A DNA stretch of 42,332 nucleotides from Chloroflexota bacterium (lineage in GTDB: Bacteria > Chloroflexota > Dehalococcoidia > JACQUD01), in the NCBI GenBank assembly GCA_016210485.1, contig JACQUD010000002.1:1-42332 (forward strand), in the 5' to 3' direction. A model generated the notes under the pieces. That model saw nothing but the letters and a program-made list of their open reading frames with translations. It did not search any database and had not been told where the DNA came from. Positions 8,203 to 14,798 of the stretch are shown piece after piece. Made by a program: the position numbers and the translations under genes. How positions within the stretch are numbered: position 1 is the first letter of the stretch; each line of letters starts with the position of its first letter.

Positions 8203-9423
8203 CTAGTCGCCAACCTTGCACGCTGAACGCGCCAAAAGCATCTTGCTAACTTCCTGGGTCATTCCAGCAGAAGCCATGGCTACGGGGACAAAGTGTTGGT
8301 ACTCCATGTTGCCCTCATAAAGAGCCCACTCAGGGTCCTTCATCAACACTGCTGGCCCCAGGATGTCGAAATAAGCGTTCGCTTGCTCTTCCTCCGCGAC
8401 CTTCCCATACACAGCGCTCTGGGGGCCTTCGTACCCCTCAAGTCGTTTGTCCGCTATGGTCATCCAGTCTTGGCGCAGAGCGAAGATCCTCCTGACTTCA
8501 AGTTGAATCTCCGTTTCCACCAGAGCATCCCTGACATCGGGGTCCTGGCTCAGCAGCTGGCCATCCCGTTTCGTCTTGCTAACATAATCAAGGACGAACT
8601 CCTGACCCCGGTCCCGAATCGGTATTACGATGGGACGATTCGCTCCATGGACCGCGGTCTCTCTCATACTCCGCCAGGCGTTGGTCGCGTTTTCGTGCCC
8701 GCCGATGAGATACTCCACCGGCACTCGGACGTTGTCAAAGAATATCTGCCAGCCAGAACTATGACAGTTCCGCATCAGTGGCAACCAAGCTTTGCTGATG
8801 CCCTGTAAGTTTGTGGGAACAAAAAAGAGGCCGACGTTTCGACGCCGAGGTGCTTTGGGATCGGTAATAGCTATTAGACTGAAATAGTCAGCGTTATCGT
8901 ATTGAGTGCCCAGGAAAACCTTCGTCCCATTCACGATGTAATCATCCCCATCGCGTAGAGCTGTAGTCTTTATCGCAGCTATGTCGCTTCCGGCATCGGG
9001 CTCACTGTAAGCTTGCCATCTAATAATTTCACCCCTCAGTATAGATGGCAGCCACCGTTTCTTCTGCTCTTCCGTCCCCAGGTTAAGCAGCTGAGCGCCG
9101 AAAGTAGTGATGGTGCTGGGGAAAAAGTCCCCTACACCGAAACGCGACCATGGTCGCTTGACTACTTCACTCTCGACGACAGCCGCTTCCTCGAAGCTGA
9201 GCCCCCCGCCACCGTACTCCTTGGGCCAGGTCGATGCTAACCAGCCCTTCGCACCCAGCGCGCGCCGAGCTTTCAGAATGAACTCATACTTGGTGCTGCC
9301 GGGGAGTATATCATGGGGATTATCCGGTATCTCAAAGTCCATAGGTATGTGGAGGTCAAGCCAGGCTCGCACTTCCTTGCGAAACTCTGCTAGCTTCGGC
9401 GTGTCGCGAAATTCAAAATCCAT
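8203..9423 (-). CDS. Acyl-CoA dehydrogenase-like paralog 3
   Basis: A 406-residue paralog of the long ACAD set. The ATG is preceded by AAAAGGAGAGCAGAC (good Shine-Dalgarno). It shares MDFEFRDTPKLAEFR, WPKEYGGGGLS, the beta-domain motif (here SEPDAGSD) and the C-terminal ASAGMTQEV. Its FFPSTIT patch (about 100-107) matches paralog 2, while its AVHGANRP patch (about 255-265) matches paralog 1. The medium-chain catalytic Glu position is Ala. RSMRETAVHG contains a Glu near, but not clearly at, the alternative catalytic position, making this the copy most worth testing. Its own promoter lies upstream, so it is probably monocistronic. Confidence 0.92.
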   Translation of the reverse strand: MDFEFRDTPKLAEFRKEVRAWLDLHIPMDFEIPDNPHDILPGSTKYEFILKARRALGAKGWLASTWPKEYGGGGLSFEEAAVVESEVVKRPWSRFGVGDFFPSTITTFGAQLLNLGTEEQKKRWLPSILRGEIIRWQAYSEPDAGSDIAAIKTTALRDGDDYIVNGTKVFLGTQYDNADYFSLIAITDPKAPRRRNVGLFFVPTNLQGISKAWLPLMRNCHSSGWQIFFDNVRVPVEYLIGGHENATNAWRSMRETAVHGANRPIVIPIRDRGQEFVLDYVSKTKRDGQLLSQDPDVRDALVETEIQLEVRRIFALRQDWMTIADKRLEGYEGPQSAVYGKVAEEEQANAYFDILGPAVLMKDPEWALYEGNMEYQHFVPVAMASAGMTQEVSKMLLARSACKVGD

Positions 9424-9454
9424 GTCTGCTCTCCTTTTTTCTTGGTGTTAATAT

Positions 9455-9483
9455 TGTATACTATATTCTGGTTTCGTTGTCAA
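9455..9483 (-). promoter_or_regulatory. Sigma70-type promoter of ACAD paralog 3
   Basis: On the minus strand: TTGACA (9478-9483), 17-nt spacer, TATACA (9455-9460), about 32 nt before the ATG. A perfect DnaA-box sequence lies 6 nt upstream of the -35 box. Confidence 0.75.
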
Positions 9484-9583
9484 CATTCCTGTGGATAACC
9501 CACCTTCTCTCCCCCTATAAGAGAGAGCTTTCGGACTCCGTCAAATTCAGTCCCGCTGTTATTGGCTCACACTCCTGCTAGTC
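9484..9583. repeat. Duplicated ACAD intergenic block, copy A
   Basis: About 95 bases, from CCTGTGGATAACCCACC through the ACAD stop region, recur almost unchanged at 10873-10972. The last ~45 bases also resemble 8155-8205. The minus-strand ACADs therefore arose by duplicating whole promoter-gene-3'-flank units. Confidence 0.8.
9490..9498 (-). promoter_or_regulatory. DnaA-box consensus TTATCCACA upstream of ACAD paralog 3
   Basis: The minus strand reads TTATCCACA, a perfect match to the DnaA-box consensus, directly upstream of the paralog 3 promoter. The same 9-mer occurs upstream of paralog 4 within a duplicated intergenic block, so it may be a by-product of duplication. DnaA binding is not shown by sequence alone. 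Confidence 0.4.
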
Positions 9584-10807
9584 GCCGATTCGGCACGCCC
9601 AACGTGCCATGAGCATACTGTCAACCTCTGCGGTAGTTCCAGCAGCAGCATGAGCCACTGGGATGAAGTGCTGGTATTCTATGTTGCCTTCAAAGAGAGC
9701 CCACTCAGGCTCCTTCATCAATGCCGCAGGCCCCAGGATGTCGTTATAAGCGTCTGATTGTTCTATAGCAGTGACGTCCTTGCGATGCAAATGAGTTTGG
9801 GCAGCTTCATACCCCACAAGTCGCTTGCCTGTCATGGCCAACCAGTTCTGGCGCATAGCAAAGAGCCTATTGAGTTCAAGCTGAATCTCCACTTCCACCA
9901 GAGCCTCTCTGACATCAGAGTCCTGGCTCAGCGGCTGACCATCGTGTTTCGTCTCTCGACAATAGGCCAGGACGAACTCTTGATTGTGGTCCCGAACTGT
10001 GAATCCGAGGTTTATTTGTGGAGGCATGGTACCTGAACTACCTGCACTGATAGCTCGCCAGCCATTAGTGGCGTTTTCATGCCCACCGATGAGATACTCC
10101 ACCGGCACCCGGACGTTCTCAAAGAATATATGCCATCCCCCAGTGTGGCAATTTCGCATCATCGGCACACGAACTTTGCTGATGCCCGGCAGGCCTACTG
10201 GAACCAGGAAAAGACCTATGTTTCGACGACGAGGTGCCTTGGGGTCGGTAACAGCCACGACAAAGATATAATCGGCGTTATCGTATTGGGAGCCCAGCCA
10301 GATCTTCGACCCATTCACGACGTAATCATCCCCATCGCGGATGGCTGTTGTCTTCACTGAAGCTGCGTCACTTCCACAATCGGGCTCGCTGTAACCTTGC
10401 CACGCGATAATTTCGCCTCTTAGTAGAGGCGTCCCGAATCGCTTCTTCTGTTCTTCCGTACCCATCATCAAGAGCTGAGGGCCAAAAAACCCGAGAGAGC
10501 TTACAAAAAAGTCCCCTACCCCGAAGCGCGACCATGGCCGCTGAGCTACCTCTGAGTCGACGACAGCAGCCTCATCCACGCTAAGCCCGCCGCCGCCGTA
10601 TTCCTTGGGCCAGGTCGATGCTAGCCAGCCCTTCGCGCCCAGCTTGCGTCGCGCCTCTCGGATGAACTCATATTTGGTGCTTCCGGGGAGTACATCGTGT
10701 GGGTTATCCGATATCTCAAAGTCCATAGGTATATTAAGGTCAAGCCAGGCTCGCACTTCATTGCGAAGCTTTGCTAGCTTCGGCGTGTCGTGAAATTCAA
10801 AATCCAT
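9578..10807 (-). CDS. Acyl-CoA dehydrogenase-like paralog 4
   Basis: A 409-residue member of the array and the most divergent copy. It starts MDFEFHDTPKLAKLRNEV with AGGAGGGCGGCC before the ATG. Its patch A reads FFVSSLGFFGPQLLMMG and its patch B SAGSSGTMPPQINLGF, neither shared with other copies; patch B accounts for most of the extra length. SEPDCGSD and VVNGSKIWLGSQYDNAD are intact. The C-terminal segment is AAAGTTAEV, again without Glu at the YEGT position, and no Glu is visible in patch B. It is flanked on both sides by the duplicated intergenic block and has its own promoter. Confidence 0.92.
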   Translation of the reverse strand: MDFEFHDTPKLAKLRNEVRAWLDLNIPMDFEISDNPHDVLPGSTKYEFIREARRKLGAKGWLASTWPKEYGGGGLSVDEAAVVDSEVAQRPWSRFGVGDFFVSSLGFFGPQLLMMGTEEQKKRFGTPLLRGEIIAWQGYSEPDCGSDAASVKTTAIRDGDDYVVNGSKIWLGSQYDNADYIFVVAVTDPKAPRRRNIGLFLVPVGLPGISKVRVPMMRNCHTGGWHIFFENVRVPVEYLIGGHENATNGWRAISAGSSGTMPPQINLGFTVRDHNQEFVLAYCRETKHDGQPLSQDSDVREALVEVEIQLELNRLFAMRQNWLAMTGKRLVGYEAAQTHLHRKDVTAIEQSDAYNDILGPAALMKEPEWALFEGNIEYQHFIPVAHAAAGTTAEVDSMLMARWACRIGD

Positions 10808-10843
10808 GGCCGCCCTCCTCTTTTTCCTCTCTCTTTATGCTAA

Positions 10844-10872
10844 CGTCTATCACTTTTTGGTTTCCTTGTCAA
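10844..10872 (-). promoter_or_regulatory. Sigma70-type promoter of ACAD paralog 4
   Basis: Minus strand: TTGACA (10867-10872), 17-nt spacer, TAGACG (10844-10849). The -10 box is weaker than that of paralog 3, so lower basal expression is possible. Confidence 0.6.
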
Positions 10873-10972
10873 TACTCCTGTGGATAACCCACCTTCTCTC
10901 CCCCTATAAGAGAGAGCTTTCGGCCTCCGTCAAATTCAGCCCCGCTGTTACTGGCTCACACTTCTACTAGTC
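10873..10972. repeat. Duplicated ACAD intergenic block, copy B
   Basis: Near-identical to 9484-9583, differing at only a few positions. Both carry the DnaA-box 9-mer and a CTCTCTC/GGGGAGAG weak stem that could mark the transcript end. Confidence 0.8.
10879..10887 (-). promoter_or_regulatory. DnaA-box consensus TTATCCACA upstream of ACAD paralog 4
   Basis: Second perfect TTATCCACA, at the same distance (6 nt) upstream of the -35 box as in paralog 3. It lies within the duplicated block; function is unproven. Confidence 0.4.
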
Positions 10973-12184
10973 GCCGGCCCGGCACACCCAACGCGACATA
11001 AGCATCTTGCTAATTTCCTGGGTAGTTCCGGCAGAAGCATGAGCCACAGGGGCGAAGTGCTGGTATTCAAGGTTGCCCTCAAAAAGGGCCCACTCAGGCT
11101 CCTTAATCAATGCCGCAGGCCCCAGGATATCGCTATAAGCCTCTGCCTGTTTTATGGCAGTGACCTTTCCATGCACACCACTTTGGGCGGCTTCGTATCC
11201 TGCAAGTCGGCTGCCAGTCATGGCCTGCCAGTTCTGGCGTATAGCAAAGAGCCTTCTGATCTCCAGTTGAATCTCCACTTCAGCCAGAGCTTCTCTGACA
11301 TCGGAGTCCTGGCTCAGCGGCAGGCCGTCACGTTTTGTCTCCTGACAATAGGCCAGGACGAACTCTTGGTTGCGGTCCCGAATTAAGAAGCCGAACCTTA
11401 TTTGTGGAAGTCTGGTAGCTGAACTGACAACTCGCCAGCCATTAGCAGCGTTTTCGTGCCCACCGATGAGATACTCCACCGGCATCCGGACGTTCTCAAA
11501 GAATACCTGCCATGCTCCAGTGTGCATACTGCGCATCCAGGGCACATGAACTTTGCTGATGCCCGGCAGACCTATCGGGACCAGGAAAAGACCTATGTTT
11601 CGATGTCGAGGTGCTTTGGGGTCGGTGACGGCTACGAGAAAGATATAGTCGGCGTTATCGTATTGGGAGCCCAGCCAGATCTTCGACCCATTCACGACGT
11701 AATCATCCCCATCGCGGATGGCTGTCGTTTTCACTGCAGCTAGATCACTCCCACAGTCGGGCTCGCTTTCACCTGTCCATCCAATAACTTCGCCTCTCAG
11801 AAAGGGCGGCAGGAACCGCTTCTTCTGCTCCTCCGTACCCAGGGCATAGAGCATAGGGCCAAAAATATCGAAGAACCCTGTATAATAGTCCCCTATACCG
11901 AAGTGCGACCACGGCCGCTGAGCTACCTCTGACTCGATAACATAAGCCTCCTCTACGCTAAGGCCCCCGCCACCATACTTCTTGGGCCAGGTCGGTGCTA
12001 GCCAGCCCTTCGCACCCAGCTTGTGTCGTGCCGTTCGGATGAACTCATATTTGGTGCTGCCGGGGAGTATATCATGGGGGTTGTCCGGTATCTCAAAGTC
12101 CATAGGTATGTGGAGGTCAAGCCAGGCTCGCACTTCCTTGCGAAACTTTGCCAGCTTCGGCGTGTCGCGAAATTCAAAATCCAT
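10967..12184 (-). CDS. Acyl-CoA dehydrogenase-like paralog 5
   Basis: The ORF track extends to 12292, but the ATG at 12184 starts the conserved MDFEFRDTPKLAKFR and has GGAGGGCAGCC directly upstream. The extension would run through the promoter, so 405 residues is the right length. Patch A (YYTGFFDIFGPMLYALG) resembles paralog 1, and patch B (SSATRLPQIRFGF) resembles paralog 2. SEPDCGSD and VVNGSKIWLGSQYDNAD are present. The C-terminal ASAGTTQEI lacks the catalytic Glu, as in the other copies. Probably monocistronic, transcribed from the promoter at 12220-12249. Confidence 0.92.
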   Translation of the reverse strand: MDFEFRDTPKLAKFRKEVRAWLDLHIPMDFEIPDNPHDILPGSTKYEFIRTARHKLGAKGWLAPTWPKKYGGGGLSVEEAYVIESEVAQRPWSHFGIGDYYTGFFDIFGPMLYALGTEEQKKRFLPPFLRGEVIGWTGESEPDCGSDLAAVKTTAIRDGDDYVVNGSKIWLGSQYDNADYIFLVAVTDPKAPRHRNIGLFLVPIGLPGISKVHVPWMRSMHTGAWQVFFENVRMPVEYLIGGHENAANGWRVVSSATRLPQIRFGFLIRDRNQEFVLAYCQETKRDGLPLSQDSDVREALAEVEIQLEIRRLFAIRQNWQAMTGSRLAGYEAAQSGVHGKVTAIKQAEAYSDILGPAALIKEPEWALFEGNLEYQHFAPVAHASAGTTQEISKMLMSRWVCRAGD

Positions 12185-12219
12185 GGCTGCCCTCCGCTTT
12201 TTCCTCTTTGTGTTAACGT

Positions 12220-12249
12220 CTTTTATCATATTTTGGGTTTCTTTGTCAA
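12220..12249 (-). promoter_or_regulatory. Sigma70-type promoter of ACAD paralog 5
   Basis: Minus strand: TTGACA (12244-12249) with a TAAAAG or ATAAAA -10 box 17-18 nt away. The TTGACA context (AATGTTGACA) is shared with paralogs 2 and 3. Confidence 0.6.
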
Positions 12250-12274
12250 CATTGTGTGCTAGTTCACTACACAT

Positions 12275-12302
12275 GAAACGGGTTATAGGCAACCCCTGTT
12301 TC
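12275..12302. promoter_or_regulatory. Inverted repeat between divergent promoters
   Basis: GAAAC-GGGTT...AACCC-CT-GTTTC forms a 10-bp interrupted stem in the gap between ACAD paralog 5 (-) and metV (+). It could be an operator for either promoter; no family is recognised. Confidence 0.3.
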
Positions 12303-12340
12303 GCTCCTTCTCATTAATAGGTTTAACAGCGTAGAGGCAA

Positions 12341-12370
12341 TTGCTGTCTTTGCTATTATTCTGCTACAAT
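12341..12370 (+). promoter_or_regulatory. Sigma70-type promoter of the metV-like gene
   Basis: TTGCTG (12341-12346), 18-nt spacer, TACAAT (12365-12370). The in-frame ATG at 12369 falls inside the -10 box, which supports the downstream ATG at 12408 as the real start. Confidence 0.6.
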
Positions 12371-12407
12371 GAAATTGATACGTTCTAGAGGCTTCAGGGA
12401 GGGCAAC

Positions 12408-13076
12408 ATGATTATAACAGAGCAGAAGACCGTTGAAGAGATATCCAAAGCCCTGGAGAAGCATAGTAAGGTCTTCATCTTCGGCTGCGGCTCCTGTGCC
12501 ACGGCCTGGCACACCGGGGGCGAGCCCGAGGTTAAGGAGATGGCAGCCAAGCTTATGGAGTTGGGCAAGACCATCACTGGCTGGACGGTCTCAGAGGAGT
12601 GCTGCGACGAGCGCAAGATAAAGCGGGAGATCCGCGGCCACAAAGGGGCTATCGAGGAGGCCGACGCCTTCTTGGTCATGTCCTGCGGGGCCGGGGTGCG
12701 CACCATTGCCCTGGTGGACGAGGAACGGCCCGCCTATCCCGCCCTGAACAGTCTCTACCTGGCCCGCCTGGAGAGGCTCACCAAGTCTGAGGAAGGGTGT
12801 GTCCTATGCGGCGATTGTATCCTGGACAAGACGGGGGGCATCTGTCCCATGACTACCTGTCCCAAGGAGCTCCTCAACGGCCCCTGCGGCGGCTATAAGG
12901 ACGGTATGTGTGAGGTGGACCCCGAACGCCCCTGTGCCTGGATACTAATTTACGAGCGGCTGAAGAAGTTCAACCAGATGGAGAAATACGAGGCCATTCA
13001 GGAGCCCAAGGACCAGTCCCGGCGCAAGCATCCGCGTCATGTGGACAAGGGGGCAGCTGAGAAGGTGGCAGTCTGA
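12408..13076 (+). CDS. metV: MetV-like zinc/iron-binding partner of methylene-tetrahydrofolate reductase
   Basis: A 222-residue protein of the 'methylenetetrahydrofolate reductase C-terminal' family. In acetogens MetV forms a complex with MetF that reduces methylene- to methyl-tetrahydrofolate in the Wood-Ljungdahl pathway. The start is set by AGGGAGGG 4 nt before the ATG. Near the N terminus FGCGSCATAWHTGG is conserved. The C-terminal third holds a Cys cluster, CVLCGDC, then CPMTTCPKELLNGPCGG, which suggests a metal or Fe-S site. The basic C-terminal tail (RRKHPRHVDK) looks unstructured. metF lies 0.8 kb away in convergent orientation rather than in the usual adjacent order. Function is inferred from the family. 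Confidence 0.85.
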   Translation: MIITEQKTVEEISKALEKHSKVFIFGCGSCATAWHTGGEPEVKEMAAKLMELGKTITGWTVSEECCDERKIKREIRGHKGAIEEADAFLVMSCGAGVRTIALVDEERPAYPALNSLYLARLERLTKSEEGCVLCGDCILDKTGGICPMTTCPKELLNGPCGGYKDGMCEVDPERPCAWILIYERLKKFNQMEKYEAIQEPKDQSRRKHPRHVDKGAAEKVAV

Positions 13077-13093
13077 GGAGAGAGCGTAGCGAC

Positions 13094-13120
13094 ATGCTCA
13101 AGCCAAAGGATTCTAAATAG
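13094..13120 (+). CDS. Possible 8-codon leader ORF
   Basis: ATG followed by seven codons and TAG (MLKPKDSK), beginning 18 nt after the metV stop and ending 4 nt before the lipoprotein ATG. A GAGGAGAG stretch lies about 12 nt upstream. Since the lipoprotein ATG lacks its own Shine-Dalgarno, re-initiation from this mini-ORF is conceivable. Weak evidence. Confidence 0.2.
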   Translation: MLKPKDSK

Positions 13121-13124
13121 AATC
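13109..13124. promoter_or_regulatory. Perfect palindrome abutting the lipoprotein start codon
   Basis: GATTCTA-AA-TAGAATC, a 7-bp inverted repeat ending at the base before the ATG at 13125. It could be an operator or an RNA hairpin that limits ribosome access. Confidence 0.4.
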
Positions 13125-13838
13125 ATGGGCTTTGCTCTCAGGAAGAGCACCATTAGCGCTTCTTTTGCCTCTCTCATAAGCGGTCTTATCCTTCTGACAG
13201 TATCTTGTAATCCCGCTGTTCCCATATCCCTAGATACACCTTCTCCCCATATTATCCTCACGCCTGCCCTAACTCCAACGCCTACACCGATAGCCACATC
13301 TCTTCCTCTTGCTCCCGCTATAACACCTTTGCCCACTCCTACGCCTACCCTGATGCCAATGCTCACACCATCAGCAACACCTGTCCCCACGTCTATGCTG
13401 ACCCTTTCCCCCACCCACACTCCAACTCCCACATCTATCCCGACACCAACGCCCACATCGACGGCCACACCTGCCCCTACGCCTGTGCCCACTGTCTCCA
13501 GCGTAGTCATCAGATGCATCCTTTATGACGGACTGGTGCCCAGGACTGAGGCCGATGAATACGTAGAGATCGAGAACGTGGGAGAGACTTCCCAGAGCTT
13601 AACGGGTTGGGTGCTCAGAGACATCTCCGAAGGATACCCCTTGTTCACCTTCCCTGACTTCGAGCTGAAGCCGGGGCAGAGGATAAGGGTCTATACCAAC
13701 GAGGTGCATCCGGAGTGGGGAGGGTTCTCCTTTGGCTATGGGAGCACTGTTTGGAACAACACCCAGCCCGATGCCGCAGCCCTGTTCGATGCCATAGGCC
13801 GGGAGGTATCTAGAAAAAGCTACCCGCCCGGGTGCTAA
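13125..13838 (+). CDS. Lipoprotein with Thr/Pro-rich linker and lamin-tail-like domain
   Basis: A 237-residue exported protein. Residues 1-28 form a signal peptide with a lipobox-like LLTVSC, so Cys28 is the likely lipidated residue. Residues ~38-122 are a low-complexity Thr/Pro linker (repeats of the TPTPTP type) that would span the cell envelope. The C-terminal ~110 residues resemble a lamin-tail domain: ADEYVEIENVGE, LTGWVLRD, ELKPGQRIRVYTNE, then an ALFDAIGREVSRKSY strand. Such domains occur in secreted bacterial proteins and may bind surfaces or DNA. No catalytic domain is attached. The linker produces long shadow ORFs on the other strand. It is downstream of metV but not obviously related in function. 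Confidence 0.82.
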   Translation: MGFALRKSTISASFASLISGLILLTVSCNPAVPISLDTPSPHIILTPALTPTPTPIATSLPLAPAITPLPTPTPTLMPMLTPSATPVPTSMLTLSPTHTPTPTSIPTPTPTSTATPAPTPVPTVSSVVIRCILYDGLVPRTEADEYVEIENVGETSQSLTGWVLRDISEGYPLFTFPDFELKPGQRIRVYTNEVHPEWGGFSFGYGSTVWNNTQPDAAALFDAIGREVSRKSYPPGC

Positions 13839-13857
13839 TCAGTCCCGGCCCTAATGC

Positions 13858-14727
13858 CTAAAGCCCCGCCGCGTCCAGGATGGCGGGCACCCGCTTCTCC
13901 CAGCCGATGGGCATGAGGTGCACCCCCTGGCACAGGCCCTTGAACTCCTTGATGAGCCGGGCCGTAACCTCGATGCACTTCTGGGGCTTGCTCTCCGCCT
14001 TCTCCATCTCCTCGATGAGGGAATCCGGGACCTTGATGCCAGCCACGTTCTTGTTCATGAATCGGGCCTGGGCGGGCGACTTTATGAGGACGATGCCGGC
14101 CATGATAGGCACTTTGAGATGCTTCACCTGGGCCATGAAGCTCTCTAGGAGCTTGGCGTCATAGACCGCCTGGGTCTGGAAGAATTGCGCCCCCGCCTTG
14201 ACCTTCTTCTCCATCTTCATTATCTGGGGCTCCAGGGGCACCGCCCCCGGCGTCACCACCGCCCCCAGACAGAACTTGGGGGCACCCTTCAGCTCCTTCC
14301 CCGCCATATCGAACCCCTCCTGGAGGCGCTTGGCCACCCGGAGGAGGGAGACAGAGTCCAGGTCGAACACGGGCTTGGCCTGCGGGTGGTCCCCCAGAGA
14401 GACATAGTCGCCGGTGAGGCAGAGGACGTTCTCGATGCCAAGGACATAGGCGCTGAGGAGGTCGGACTGGAGGGCGATGCGGTTGCGGTCGCGGCAGGTG
14501 AGCTGGAAGACTGGCTCCAGCCCCCGCTGCTTCAGCAAGCAACTGGTGGCCAGGGAGCCGTTGCGCATCACCGAGGACTGCTGGTCGGTGACGTTGAAGG
14601 CGTCGGCCCGACCCCGGACTAGCTCGGCGTCCTCCAGGCACTGGGCCATATCCACCCCCTTGGGTGGGGCCACCTCCGAGGTAACCACGAACTTCCCTGA
14701 CTTCAGCACATCTATGAGCTGGGCCAT
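13858..14727 (-). CDS. metF: Methylenetetrahydrofolate reductase (MetF family)
   Basis: Flavin TIM-barrel enzyme that reduces 5,10-methylene-THF to 5-methyl-THF, feeding methionine synthesis or the methyl branch of the Wood-Ljungdahl pathway. 289 residues from the ATG at 14727, which has GGGGGAG 8 nt upstream; the ORF-track start is a TTG eight codons earlier without support. Visible features: VVTSEVAPPKGVDM at the N terminus, FNVTDQQSS, the folate/flavin stretch VLCLTGDYVSLGDHPQAK, and FFQTQAVYDAK. It converges on the lipoprotein gene with a 19-bp gap. A metV-like partner is encoded just beyond on the opposite strand. An intrinsic-type terminator separates it from upstream coaBC. Confidence 0.93.
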   Translation of the reverse strand: MAQLIDVLKSGKFVVTSEVAPPKGVDMAQCLEDAELVRGRADAFNVTDQQSSVMRNGSLATSCLLKQRGLEPVFQLTCRDRNRIALQSDLLSAYVLGIENVLCLTGDYVSLGDHPQAKPVFDLDSVSLLRVAKRLQEGFDMAGKELKGAPKFCLGAVVTPGAVPLEPQIMKMEKKVKAGAQFFQTQAVYDAKLLESFMAQVKHLKVPIMAGIVLIKSPAQARFMNKNVAGIKVPDSLIEEMEKAESKPQKCIEVTARLIKEFKGLCQGVHLMPIGWEKRVPAILDAAGL

Positions 14728-14747
14728 ATTAGAACTCCCCCTTATGC

Positions 14748-14775
14748 CCAAAATTTAAGGGGCTGACGCCCCTCT
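14748..14775 (-). terminator. Terminator between coaBC and metF
   Basis: AGGGGC-GTCA-GCCCCT stem-loop (14758-14773), followed on the minus strand by TAAATTTT. It would end the coaX-coaBC transcript; the opposite strand also has a CTTTCT tail. Confidence 0.6.
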
Positions 14776-14798
14776 TTCTAACCTGGTCTTGGCAATAA

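Noticed and set aside
9484-10972. Insertion sequence or MITE as source of the duplicated intergenic blocks
   Set aside because: The repeats coincide with ACAD gene units, with no terminal inverted repeats or target duplications; gene-unit duplication explains them.
12185-12292. N-terminal extension of ACAD paralog 5 in the ORF track
   Set aside because: The extension reads through the promoter and ribosome site; all paralogs start at MDFEF.
13037-13519. 160-residue minus-strand ORF rich in Gly/Val
   Set aside because: It is the reverse image of the Thr/Pro linker codons of the lipoprotein; no ribosome site and no family likeness.
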